From: an uncultured Acetatifactor sp.
GTDB lineage: Bacteria > Bacillota > Clostridia > Lachnospirales > Lachnospiraceae
DNA: 48,442 bases
Direction of reading: 5' to 3'
NCBI GenBank assembly: GCA_947625675.1
Contig: CANQPH010000019.1
Span: 1-48,442 of the forward strand
In this document: positions 32,771 to 41,051 of the stretch, piece by piece
How the letters are laid out: each line of letters begins with the position of its first letter
Position numbering within the stretch: position 1 is the stretch's first letter
Translations under genes and position numbers: made by a program
The notes under the pieces: model-generated
What the model was told of the DNA's origin: nothing
Seen by the model: the letters and a program-made list of their open reading frames with translations, nothing else
The model's database searches: none

Positions 32771-34893
32771 AGATGCAGCACCCTCGCCTTGATCTCCTTG
32801 GTCTTGCCGGCATTCCAATAATTTTCTCCCAGATATCCGCAGGTCCTTCTGGTCACGTTCATCTTGGAATGATCCTTGTTGTGGCACTGAGGGCACTCCC
32901 ATTCCATGTCATCATTGATGATGATCTCCCCGTCATAGCCGCAGACGTGGCAGTAATCGGACTTGGTGTTGAACTCACCGTACTGAATATTTTCGTATAT
33001 AAACTTAATAACTTCCTCTATGGCTTCCACGTTGTTGATCAGGTTGGGCACTTCCACGTAGGAAATGGCGCCGCCCAGGGACTTGTTCTGGAACTCGCTT
33101 TCAAAAGTGAACTTGGAGAAAGCGTCGATGGGCTCCCGCACGTCCACATGGTAGGAGTTGGTATAATAGCCCTTGTCCGTCACGTTCTCGATGTCCCCGA
33201 ATTTTTCCCGGTCGATCCTGGCGAAACGATAGCACAGGGACTCCGCAGGAGTGCCGTAAAGGGAGAAGCCCAGCCTCGTCTTGGCCTTCCACTCCGCCAC
33301 GGCGGCGTTCAGGCGATCCATGACCCGCATGGCGAATTCCTTGCCCACCGGATCCGTGTGGCTGCAGCCCTTCATGAGATAGGTGGTCTCATACAGCCCG
33401 ATATAACCCAGGGACAGGGTGGAATAGCCGTTCTCCAGGTATTTGTCGATCTTCTCGCCCTTGCCCAGACGGGCGATGGCGCCGTACTGCCAGTGAATGG
33501 GGCTCACGTCGGAAACCACGCCTTTCAGGGACTTGTGGCGGCACATCAGGGCTTCAAAACAGATCTGCAGACGCTCGTCCATGAGACGCCAGAACTTTTC
33601 CTCGTCCCCCTTGGCCAGAATGCCGATCTGGGGGAGATTCAGGCTCACCACGCCCTGGTTGAAGCGGCCTTCCCATTTATAATTGCCGTTTTCGTCTTTC
33701 CAAGGAGAAAGGAAGGAACGGCAACCCATGCAAGAGAACACTTCTCCGGCATAGTTTTCCCGCATTTTCTTGGCGGAAATATAGTCCGGATACATCCTCT
33801 TGGCGGAGCACTGGGCCGCCAGGCGGGTCACATAATCGTATTTTCCGCCCTTCAGGCAGTTATTTTCATCCAGCACGTAGACCAGCTTGGGGAAGGCGGG
33901 CGTGACATAGACGCCCTTCTCGTTCTTGGTGCCCTGGAGACGCTGGCGCAGGATCTCCTGGATGATCTCCACGGTCTCCTCCACGTACTCGTCATTATCA
34001 TCGATATGCAAAAACAGGGTCACGAAGGGGGACTGCCCGTTGGTGGTCATGAGGGTGTTGATCTGATACTGGATAGTCTGGACGCCGCTGCGCAACTCGT
34101 CGTTGAGACGCAGCCTCACCACTCTTTCCTTGGTGTCCGCATCCATCTTGTCCCCGAACTCTTCCTCCAGCTGCTTCTCAAACTTCACCCGGCTTTTGTG
34201 CAGATATTTTCCCAGATGCTTGATGTTCACGGACTGGCCGCCGTACTGATTGCTGGCCACGGCCGCAATGATCTGCGTCGTCACGGTGCAGGCCACCTGG
34301 AAACTCTTGGGAGACTCGATCATCTTGCCATTGATGGAGGTGCCGTTGTCCAGCATGTCCTTGATGTTGATCAGGCAGCAGTTGAAAATGGGCTGGATGA
34401 AATAGTCCGCATCGTGGAAATGAATCACCCCGTTGTCATGAGCCATGGAGATATGCTCCGGAAGCAAAAGCCTCCTGGTCACGTCCCGGGACACTTCCCC
34501 GGCGATATAATCTCTCTGGGTGGAGGCCAGACGGGTGTTCTTGTTGGAATTCTCCTCCGCCAGCTCCTTGTTTTCATTGCGGATCAGCTTCAAGATGGAC
34601 TCGTCCGTAGTGTTGGATTTGCGCAGAAGGCTCCTCTGGTAGCGGTATACGATATATTTTTTGGCCAGGGTGTACTTGTTGTGTTTCACCAGATCCGCCT
34701 CGATCATGTCCTGGATCCGCTCCACCGTCAGTTTCCCATTGTCCTGCCGCTCCACGTCCTCCAGGATCTCATCGATGATCTCCTCGGTGGCACGCTCCTT
34801 CTCCTCCACTTCGTTGTTGGCCTTGCGGATCGCCAGTATGATCTTGTCCGCCTCATAAGGCACGATACGTCCGTCTCTCTTCTGAATCTTCAT
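32767..34893 (-). CDS. nrdD: Anaerobic (class III) ribonucleoside-triphosphate reductase
   Basis: It reduces ribonucleotides to deoxyribonucleotides under anoxia with a glycyl radical. 708 residues: N-terminal ATP-cone (KIQKRDGRIVPYEADKI, about 1-95), ten-stranded barrel, a C-terminal zinc site (CHVCGYDG, then CPQC) and the glycyl-radical motif RRTCGYLGEN close to the end. The best start is ATG at 34893; GGAGG is 13 nt away, rather far. Two NrdR-type boxes and two possible promoters lie upstream. Confidence 0.95.
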   Translation of the reverse strand: MKIQKRDGRIVPYEADKIILAIRKANNEVEEKERATEEIIDEILEDVERQDNGKLTVERIQDMIEADLVKHNKYTLAKKYIVYRYQRSLLRKSNTTDESILKLIRNENKELAEENSNKNTRLASTQRDYIAGEVSRDVTRRLLLPEHISMAHDNGVIHFHDADYFIQPIFNCCLINIKDMLDNGTSINGKMIESPKSFQVACTVTTQIIAAVASNQYGGQSVNIKHLGKYLHKSRVKFEKQLEEEFGDKMDADTKERVVRLRLNDELRSGVQTIQYQINTLMTTNGQSPFVTLFLHIDDNDEYVEETVEIIQEILRQRLQGTKNEKGVYVTPAFPKLVYVLDENNCLKGGKYDYVTRLAAQCSAKRMYPDYISAKKMRENYAGEVFSCMGCRSFLSPWKDENGNYKWEGRFNQGVVSLNLPQIGILAKGDEEKFWRLMDERLQICFEALMCRHKSLKGVVSDVSPIHWQYGAIARLGKGEKIDKYLENGYSTLSLGYIGLYETTYLMKGCSHTDPVGKEFAMRVMDRLNAAVAEWKAKTRLGFSLYGTPAESLCYRFARIDREKFGDIENVTDKGYYTNSYHVDVREPIDAFSKFTFESEFQNKSLGGAISYVEVPNLINNVEAIEEVIKFIYENIQYGEFNTKSDYCHVCGYDGEIIINDDMEWECPQCHNKDHSKMNVTRRTCGYLGENYWNAGKTKEIKARVLHL

Positions 34894-34912
34894 CTTTACC
34901 GCATTTCCTCCT

Positions 34913-35092
34913 TCATCCAAATCTTAACTTCATTCCAACCTTAGCCACGGTTACAGTTGCAGCTGCACACACCATTCCGCACCAAACCTTTTCCGGCGCC
35001 AGAGCACTTCCCGGCGTCAGTACGTCTCCCGGCGCCAAAACACTTCCCAACGCAAACATGCTTCCCGGCGTCAGTGCGTCTCCCGGCACCAT
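34913..35092 (-). CDS. Possible leader ORF with hexapeptide repeats
   Basis: A 59-codon ORF starting MVPGDALTPGSMFALGSVLA between the nrdD promoters and nrdD. It ends at a TGA 5 nt before the nrdD ribosome site. The first half is five in-phase 18-bp repeats coding for P-G-(D/S)-x-(L/F)-(T/A). The AAGG site before its ATG is weak. It may be a short translated leader, or only non-coding repeat DNA that happens to stay open. Confidence 0.3.
   Translation of the reverse strand: MVPGDALTPGSMFALGSVLAPGDVLTPGSALAPEKVWCGMVCAAATVTVAKVGMKLRFG
34993..35092 (-). repeat. Degenerate 18-bp tandem array upstream of nrdD
   Basis: About five and a half copies of a unit close to TTCCCGGCGTCAGTRCGTC (plus strand), alternating with CCGGCGCCAAAACAC versions. 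The period stays near 18 bp, a multiple of three. It lies between the NrdR boxes and nrdD, so it is in the mRNA leader. Confidence 0.8.
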
Positions 35093-35150
35093 GCGCCCTT
35101 CTTCCGTACACATAAAAGGACCGCACCCAGTTGTCCAGATACGGTCGCGA

Positions 35151-35159
35151 ATTATACCA
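35151..35159 (-). promoter_or_regulatory. Second possible nrdD promoter (extended -10)
   Basis: TGG-TATAAT on the minus strand (35159-35151), without a good -35. NrdR-type box 1 ends about 15 bp upstream of it. Confidence 0.45.
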
Positions 35160-35173
35160 CATTCCTTATGCAA

Positions 35174-35189
35174 TACTATATTTAGTGTT
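35174..35189. promoter_or_regulatory. NrdR-type box 1
   Basis: ACACTAAATATAGTAT on the minus strand fits the known NrdR box (acaCwAtATaTwGtgt) at 14 of 16 positions. NrdR represses ribonucleotide-reductase operons when dATP is high. Confidence 0.75.
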
Positions 35190-35205
35190 TTCTGTTCCGT
35201 CTCGC

Positions 35206-35221
35206 ATCTATATCTTGTATT
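35206..35221. promoter_or_regulatory. NrdR-type box 2
   Basis: ATACAAGATATAGATG on the minus strand fits the NrdR box at about 11 of 16 positions. It starts exactly 32 bp from box 1, the three-turn spacing typical of paired NrdR boxes, and lies at the predicted transcription start of the upstream promoter. Confidence 0.65.
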
Positions 35222-35223
35222 CA

Positions 35224-35252
35224 TTATAATAAATGCGAAGGGAAAATGCAAT
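35224..35252 (-). promoter_or_regulatory. Main promoter of nrdD-nrdG
   Basis: TTGCAT (35252-35247), 17-bp spacer, TATAAT (35229-35224) on the minus strand, directly upstream of NrdR-type box 2. A 7-bp dyad TTGTATA/TATACAA lies just behind it (35272-35291), after the J-domain gene. Confidence 0.75.
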
Positions 35253-35303
35253 ACCTTTTCCAAGATTCTTTTGTATATTTATCTATACAATATTACAGCT
35301 CAC

Positions 35304-36134
35304 TCAGCAGCAATACATTCCCCGGCCGCCGACGCACATACCGCCGCCGCAACACAGGTTGCAAACCAGGTTAGCGATGCAGAGACGAACGCAGATGTCG
35401 CCGCCGCCAAAGGTGGGATAGCCGTAGCTGGCCTGTCTCTGCTGGTACCAGCTGCCGCCGCTTTCAAATCTCTGCACCAGGTTCTGGTACTCGCTGTTGC
35501 CGGGCTCTAGGGATGCCGCCCTCCTGGCATGATCCAGGGCAGCCACGTTGTTGCCCATGGCGGAGTGGACGATGGCGCTGTAGTAATACCATCTGGCATT
35601 GCGCTCCTGGGGACGGATTCCCTCCAGGGCGTTACGGGCTTCCTTATAATAACCGTTGCGAATATAATTGCCCGCCGCCCGCAAATGCACGTCCTCTTCG
35701 TAGCCTGTGTTCCCGTAAGTCCCATTGCCGTAGGCCCCGCCGAACCCGCCGAAGCCGCCGAAGCCCCCAAAACCGCCAAAGGGGCCGTAATTCCCATATG
35801 GGCCCCGGCCGTCCTCGCCGGCGTAACCCCGGCCGCCCTGACCGCCGCCAAAACCGCCCTGGCCCCCATAGCCTCCGCCGTAGCCGCTCTGACCTCCATA
35901 GCCGGAACCGCCGTAGCCGCCAAACCCGCCCCCGGCATACCCTTCCGTCCGCTCCTTCATGATCTGCTGATAGGCGGCCTGGATCTCCTTGAACTTCTCT
36001 TCCGCCTGGTCCTTGTGGGGATTGTTGATGTTGGAATCCGGATGATACTTGCGGCTCAGCGCTCTATATGCTTTTTTGATCTCTTCCTCGGAAGCGTTTC
36101 TGCTCACCCCGAGGACACTGTATGGGTCTCTCAT
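35304..36134 (-). CDS. J-domain protein with Gly/Tyr-rich middle and Cys-rich tail
   Basis: 276 residues. An N-terminal J domain (about 1-65, [24 protein letters not shown] at 31-33) should stimulate a DnaK-type chaperone. A low-complexity Gly/Tyr/Phe-rich region follows (about 70-145, GGYGG and GGFGG repeats), then a TPR-like helical part (about 150-235, [20 protein letters not shown]) and a Cys-rich end ([16 protein letters not shown]). The zinc-finger domain of classical DnaJ is absent. The RBS is weak (GGGAACGGATAG). It lies after a large repeat array. Confidence 0.9.
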   Translation of the reverse strand: MRDPYSVLGVSRNASEEEIKKAYRALSRKYHPDSNINNPHKDQAEEKFKEIQAAYQQIMKERTEGYAGGGFGGYGGSGYGGQSGYGGGYGGQGGFGGGQGGRGYAGEDGRGPYGNYGPFGGFGGFGGFGGFGGAYGNGTYGNTGYEEDVHLRAAGNYIRNGYYKEARNALEGIRPQERNARWYYYSAIVHSAMGNNVAALDHARRAASLEPGNSEYQNLVQRFESGGSWYQQRQASYGYPTFGGGDICVRLCIANLVCNLCCGGGMCVGGRGMYCC

Positions 36135-36184
36135 CTATCCGTTCCCTGTTTCTTCATTTCTTCCAGTTCTGTCCAAAACGCTTC

Positions 36185-36432
36185 CCCGATCCAGCTTTTG
36201 TTCCGTCCACCTTTGGCCATCACTCCAAACTTTCCCGATCCACCTTCTGCTCCGTCCATCTTCGACTATCGTTCCAAGCCTTCCCGGTCCACCTGCAGCC
36301 TCGTCTACCTTCGGCACCTCGTCCCAAACCATCCCGATCCATCTTCGGCCTCATTCATCTTCGGTCATCGCTCCAGGCCCTCCCCGATTCCGTCTTCGAA
36401 GCCCTATGCCTTCCGATCCATCTCGGATTTTT
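36185..36432 (-). repeat. Degenerate 49-bp tandem array, five copies
   Basis: Units starting CCCGATCCA or a variant begin at 36185, 36234, 36283, 36333 and 36383 (steps 49, 49, 50, 50). A further partial copy begins near 36412 inside the coding sequence of the DUF5685 gene (TCCGATCCATCTCGGA, its last codons before the stop at 36404). Each unit seems to consist of two halves containing CATCTTCGG. The array fills nearly all of the 269-bp gap. Confidence 0.85.
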
Positions 36433-37261
36433 CCCCGGCCCTGCGTCTCTTTTCATGGATCATCTCGTACCGTCCCCAGACACCGGAATATAGGATGTTG
36501 CGCAGGATTTCCACGTTTTCCAGGATGGGCAGCTGCTCAAATTCCTTGCAGCACTCCGACAACATCATGGTAAGGATCATCCGGCAGTCCTCTTCGAACC
36601 CCGGCTCCTGGTATTTTTCCTTCAGCGGATTGTAGGTTCCCTTTCGGATATCCTCTTCCACGTCCTCGTAGGCGTCCATGATGTAAATGAACTTTCCCAG
36701 GTAAAATCCAAAACGACTCAGATTGTCCGCCCATTCGTCCTCCCGGCAGACCACGATCTGGGCCATGACCTGGCCGAACAGTCCCGCCATGGTATCGATG
36801 TCCGCCTTGCCGGAACGCTCCCCCTCGGTTATGTCATGCATGAGCATGCTGATCCTGCGGAACTTCTCCTGGTACTGCTCCGCCGTTTTCCGGGTCTTCC
36901 CTTCCAGGACCTGTCCGTAAAGCAGCTTGTGCAGCTTCCGTTCATCCTCCCAGTCATCCAGGCATTTATACCAGGTGAACAGCACGTTCATGTCCGCCAT
37001 GTATTCCGTGAAAAGATTGGTCCTGGTTTCGTGCTTTTCAAAAGGATGGGCCGCACACTTGCAGCTCCCCGTCTCCGTCGGCGGATCGTACAGGCCGGTC
37101 AGGAGCATGAGCAGGAAGGTCATGTCATAGCTTAAGGAAATCCGGCCGGCAAGGCCGTATTTCCGCTTCAAGACCTGACACAGACCGCAATAATAGGAGT
37201 GGTAGACGGCAAACTCCTTGTATTTCATCTCCGACTGATTTACGATGATGTAACCAAACAT
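36404..37261 (-). CDS. DUF5685 family protein
   Basis: 285 residues, starting MFGYIIVNQSEMKYKEFAVY. HSYYCGLCQVLKRKYG, the LSYDMTFLLMLLTGLYD stretch and a Cys-containing CKCAAHP motif fit DUF5685 (from memory), a helical family with likely metal-binding Cys residues and no known role. Mainly alpha-helical, no signal peptide. It follows the zinc-ribbon membrane protein by 17 bp. The last codons belong to the 49-bp repeat. Confidence 0.85.
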   Translation of the reverse strand: MFGYIIVNQSEMKYKEFAVYHSYYCGLCQVLKRKYGLAGRISLSYDMTFLLMLLTGLYDPPTETGSCKCAAHPFEKHETRTNLFTEYMADMNVLFTWYKCLDDWEDERKLHKLLYGQVLEGKTRKTAEQYQEKFRRISMLMHDITEGERSGKADIDTMAGLFGQVMAQIVVCREDEWADNLSRFGFYLGKFIYIMDAYEDVEEDIRKGTYNPLKEKYQEPGFEEDCRMILTMMLSECCKEFEQLPILENVEILRNILYSGVWGRYEMIHEKRRRAGEKSEMDRKA

Positions 37262-37278
37262 ATGACGTCCCCTGGGCT

Positions 37279-37671
37279 TTAAGTGTTCTTGATGAACCGG
37301 TTGCCGCATTTCCGGCAGGTGATCTCCACCCGCCCGTGTCCCCTGGGCACCCTGATCTTCTGTTTGCAGTTAGGACATTTGAATATGCGGTGCGTCTTGC
37401 GCTGGGCGAACTCCTTTTTCTTTCCCAGGAAAAAAGACCGGACCTGGCTTTCTTTTTTCAGATACCACTGATTCTCGGCGCTCCTGGAATAAACCTTCCT
37501 GGAAAACATGCGATAATAGGCATAGACCATGAGGCCCAGGGCCAGAAGATAGAAAATATTGGGCCCAAAAATGGAAATGATCAGAAACACCATGGCCGCA
37601 CCCATGAGGAACTGGTTGAACCTGTCATTACCGTAGCGGCCCTGCATGAAACGGTAGAATCTCTCTCTCAT
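37279..37671 (-). CDS. Membrane protein with C-terminal zinc ribbon
   Basis: 130 residues. Two hydrophobic helices near 21-38 and 40-55 (GAAMVFLIISIFGPNIFYLL, ALGLMVYAYY), a basic middle, and a zinc ribbon CPNC-x19-CRKC at about 100-125. I do not recognise a named family, although such proteins are common next to DUF5685 genes in my memory. GAGG lies 6 nt before ATG. It is probably co-transcribed with the DUF5685 gene. Confidence 0.75.
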   Translation of the reverse strand: MRERFYRFMQGRYGNDRFNQFLMGAAMVFLIISIFGPNIFYLLALGLMVYAYYRMFSRKVYSRSAENQWYLKKESQVRSFFLGKKKEFAQRKTHRIFKCPNCKQKIRVPRGHGRVEITCRKCGNRFIKNT

Positions 37672-37813
37672 AAAATGCCTCGCTTTCCGTTCCCGGAGTC
37701 CCGAAGCCGGAACCCCCTATGCACAATAGCAATTCAGGCAATCCGAAATATTGCCATACACATTATCCTACTCTTCCGGCAGGGGATTTACAATGTTTAC
37801 TTTATAAACAATT

Positions 37814-39448
37814 CTAAAAAAATCCTAAAGAGGACGGGATGATCTGATCATACAGATCCAGGCCGAAGCTGGTCAGCTGGGGTGCGCTGGGAATCATTTT
37901 GTAGGTGCGCCGACCGTCCTCCCTGCGCTCCGCACACAGGAATTCCGCCTCCGGCCGGCCTTCTTCGCAAACCCGACGGGCGAAGGAAAGCAAGTGGGTC
38001 ACGGTGAGCACCTTCACCCCCGCCTCCGTCAGGGCCCGGATGACGTCATAGGCGATCACCGAGCCCTCCTCCTCCGTGGTGGTGGCGAAGGATTCGTTCA
38101 GGAGCACCAGGGAATCATTCCCGAGGTTCGCAATGATGCGGTCGATGCGGCCCAGCTCTTCGTCCAGCCGTCCGCTGTTCATGGCGCTGTCCTCCCGTCT
38201 GGTAAAGTGGGTAAAAAAGTGCGGGAAAATGCCGCTTTCAAAGCGTTCCGCACTGACGAACATGCCGCACTGCATCATGATCTGGGCGATCCCCAGGCTC
38301 CGCAGGAAGGTGGACTTGCCCCCCTGGTTCGCCCCCGTGACGATGAGCAGCGTCTTCCCACGGATCTCCCCGTCGTTGCCCACGGGGATGCGGGCCCGAT
38401 AGGTGGCCATGGAATACTCCGTCAGATTCTCATAGCAGAGACTGTCCTTCCCGCAGACCTTCGGATAACAGAGCGCCAGCCCCGTCCTGCGGCTGCGCAC
38501 GTAAAGGTTGTAACAGGCCCTGTAGAAGGCACTCTCAAAATACAGCTGCTCAAAAAAATCCCGGCAGTCCTTCATGAAGGGGCCGAAGCAGCCCATGACG
38601 TACTCCACCACCTGATTTTCCAGCCGGTCCAGATCCTCCAGCAGATCGCTGGTTTTCAGGATGGTCGTGGGCTCCGAAGCGAAAGCCAGGGCCATTTTTT
38701 CGGAAAAAGTGATCTTTTCTCCCGATCTGCGCAGTTTTCTGCGGACGGTTTCCAGGCCGTCCAGCTTGAAATTGCCCAGCTTCAGCCCGTTTTCCACCGA
38801 AAAGCCCAGCACCATGCGGGTCTGGCGTACCAGCTTCCCGCCGTTTCCCGCCAGGGAATATTCCCCTTCCCCGTCACAGTAGAAACCGATATCCTCCAGA
38901 ACCTTCCGAAGCTTTTCCTCTTTTTCCTCCGAAAATTCTTCCCAAAGTCCCCTGGCGAAGCGCCGCAGCCCCTCAGACCGGAATCCATCCCCATGGGTGC
39001 GGCACAGATTTTTCAGTTCAGACAGCGTGTCCGCAAACAGATGCAGCTGCCTGATCCGGGAAACCATCTGGATTCCCCGCTCCCTGGCGGCCCCGGGCTT
39101 GTCCCGCTCGTTCTTGCCCAGCTTCACCCATCGCTCCATCATGTCCCTGGAAAGACCATATAACCCCTTGGTAAAGTCCTCGTTTCCGAGAAAGTCCTGC
39201 AGGACGGCCTGCCGGTAATAAATCTCTTCCGGCGTCCCCAGGGGAGCGAGCATCACTTTTTTCAGCACGTCCTCCAGGTGACGGTCCGCCTCCTGGGCCT
39301 TCAGCACCGCACCTTCCCGCTCTTCCTGGTCCCTGGTGGCTGTCTGGAACAGCACCGTCAGCCACAGGTCGTTCACGATGCTGTCGCAATCATAATAGGA
39401 AGAAACTCCTTTCCAATCCTTATCGGCATACAGCAGACGGACCTTCAT
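37814..39448 (-). CDS. MutS-like ATPase, second of a pair
   Basis: 544 residues. The C-terminal ATPase carries Walker A GANQGGKST (372-380), the Walker B-like DSLVLLNESFATTTEEEG and the THL signature. Only MutS core (III/IV-like helical) and ATPase regions are present: no mismatch-binding domain I, no Smr nuclease. The N-terminal half is helical and charged. It overlaps the first MutS-like gene by 4 nt. A heterodimer is likely (inference); the DNA or RNA target is unknown. Confidence 0.85.
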   Translation of the reverse strand: MKVRLLYADKDWKGVSSYYDCDSIVNDLWLTVLFQTATRDQEEREGAVLKAQEADRHLEDVLKKVMLAPLGTPEEIYYRQAVLQDFLGNEDFTKGLYGLSRDMMERWVKLGKNERDKPGAARERGIQMVSRIRQLHLFADTLSELKNLCRTHGDGFRSEGLRRFARGLWEEFSEEKEEKLRKVLEDIGFYCDGEGEYSLAGNGGKLVRQTRMVLGFSVENGLKLGNFKLDGLETVRRKLRRSGEKITFSEKMALAFASEPTTILKTSDLLEDLDRLENQVVEYVMGCFGPFMKDCRDFFEQLYFESAFYRACYNLYVRSRRTGLALCYPKVCGKDSLCYENLTEYSMATYRARIPVGNDGEIRGKTLLIVTGANQGGKSTFLRSLGIAQIMMQCGMFVSAERFESGIFPHFFTHFTRREDSAMNSGRLDEELGRIDRIIANLGNDSLVLLNESFATTTEEEGSVIAYDVIRALTEAGVKVLTVTHLLSFARRVCEEGRPEAEFLCAERREDGRRTYKMIPSAPQLTSFGLDLYDQIIPSSLGFF

Positions 39449-40959
39449 CGCCAGCCCTCCTTCTCCTTTTCCAGGCGTTTCCGCAGCGCCTCATAGGTCA
39501 GACCGTATTTTTCCACGATGTCCTCCGCATACCCCACGTCCAGGGCTTCATGCCGCAGGATCTGATAGGTCCGCTTATGGGCGTCCCCTTCCTCCAGCAT
39601 GGCGGTCATGGTCACCACACCCTCCACCGCATTTCCCAGCTCCTTCAGGTGGGTGACGTAGACACCCCGGCACCGGTTCCCCATGAAATGCCGCAGCACC
39701 CGGGCCCCCATGACGCTGCCATCGTAGTGGGCCGCCGTTGTAAACAGCTCGTTGATGATGACGAAAGCCCCCTGCACCTTGTTTTCCATCATGGGTGCCA
39801 GCCGCTTCAACTCTTCCATGAGCCGGCCCCGACCCCCCGTCATGCTTTCCTCCATGGAAAAATGGGTGAGCAGTTTGCTGAATTCATGGAGATTGGCGGA
39901 TCCGGCCGGCACGTCCAGCCCCATTTTGCCGAAATACACCAGCTGTCCCAGACTGCGGGCGAAGGTGGTCTTCCCGCCCTGGTTAGGCCCGCTCACCACG
40001 AAAAAGGACTCGCCCTCATGATAAACGAAATCATTACTGACCACGGGCCTGCCCCGCAGGGAATTGGCATGGGCCAGGGCCAGGTCGTACAGCCCCGCCG
40101 CCCCCATTTCCCGATCTTCCCGCCGCTCCGGCACGCAGAAAACGAATCCCCGCTCCTGCATCCTCTTTTCAAAACGGTAAAAAGCCAGATAATACTGGAT
40201 CTCCTTCTCGAACCGTTTGACGTTTTCCTCCAGGAAGGTCGGAAAGCTCCGGGCGAATTTCCCGATTTCTTCAAAAAGCTCCGGATATTTTTTCCGATAA
40301 ATGTTGAAGATCTCCTCCTCCAGGGCCGACATGCGCACCTCAAGACCGAAGGGGCCGTTGCCGGAGCTGCCTTCACCAAGGAACTCCTCATATGCGCCCT
40401 CCACCCTTCCCGGCGTGACGGTCAGGCGGTTGTTTTCGATGACAAGCACCAGCTGAAAGTCCTCCATGGCCTGCCGGATTCGGAAGGAAGCGTCCCTCCT
40501 GTCCTGAAACTCCTTCCCGGCGCTATATTCCTTCAAATATTCCTCAAAAGCCTTCAGCCCCCGGGAAGCCACGGGCAGTCCGGACAGATCCTCCCGCAGC
40601 CCTTCCACCGCCCTGCAATAACAGCAAACGGCCGCAGCGTACCAGGCGTCCTTCTGCAGGGCGCTCACGACGTTGAACTGATTTCTCAAAAACTCCTGGG
40701 TCTGGCGCATCAGGGCGCAGAACCGGTCCAGACTTTCATAGACTTCCGGATTCTTCACATCCCCGTAGATCTGCCTCCGATACTCTTCGCAAGCCGCCGT
40801 CTCAGGAAAACGGTAAAAATACGGGCCCACGTCATAGCCCGGAACCAGCTTGCGGATTGCCTCCAACAACTGGTCCAGGTTCAGATCCCACCAAAAATCC
40901 GGTGCGGACACGGCCTCCTTCCAGGGGCCCTCCAAATCCAAAATACTGAAATCTTTCAT
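39445..40959 (-). CDS. MutS-like ATPase, first of a pair
   Basis: 504 residues. Walker A GPNQGGKTT at 324-332, then Walker B-like GAFVIINELFTTAAHYDG and the YVTHLKEL signature. The N-terminal helical part differs from its neighbour. Like it, the protein lacks the mismatch-recognition domain and any nuclease domain. The ATG is preceded by AGGGATTAG and lies 20 bp after the terminator of pnp. The product resembles a lever-and-ATPase core of MutS. Confidence 0.85.
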   Translation of the reverse strand: MKDFSILDLEGPWKEAVSAPDFWWDLNLDQLLEAIRKLVPGYDVGPYFYRFPETAACEEYRRQIYGDVKNPEVYESLDRFCALMRQTQEFLRNQFNVVSALQKDAWYAAAVCCYCRAVEGLREDLSGLPVASRGLKAFEEYLKEYSAGKEFQDRRDASFRIRQAMEDFQLVLVIENNRLTVTPGRVEGAYEEFLGEGSSGNGPFGLEVRMSALEEEIFNIYRKKYPELFEEIGKFARSFPTFLEENVKRFEKEIQYYLAFYRFEKRMQERGFVFCVPERREDREMGAAGLYDLALAHANSLRGRPVVSNDFVYHEGESFFVVSGPNQGGKTTFARSLGQLVYFGKMGLDVPAGSANLHEFSKLLTHFSMEESMTGGRGRLMEELKRLAPMMENKVQGAFVIINELFTTAAHYDGSVMGARVLRHFMGNRCRGVYVTHLKELGNAVEGVVTMTAMLEEGDAHKRTYQILRHEALDVGYAEDIVEKYGLTYEALRKRLEKEKEGWR

Positions 40960-40990
40960 TCTAATCCCTATTCATATCACAGGCTTGCCC

Positions 40991-41041
40991 TAAAAAAAGG
41001 GCATCATCCTTTTTCTTCCGAATGATGCCCTCTGATCGCTT
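40991..41041 (-). terminator. Rho-independent terminator of pnp
   Basis: AGGGCATCAT (40998-41007) pairs with ATGATGCCCT (41032-41041), and a run of T residues (40998-40992) follows on the minus strand. Confidence 0.9.
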
Positions 41042-41051
41042 TCTTATGTCT

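Noticed and set aside
32773..34944. 723-codon plus-strand ORF opposite nrdD
   Set aside because: Antisense shadow of a fully conserved nrdD.
36135..36332. 65-codon minus-strand ORF within the 49-bp array
   Set aside because: The repeat period is not a multiple of three, so the reading frame changes from unit to unit; a coding repeat would keep phase.
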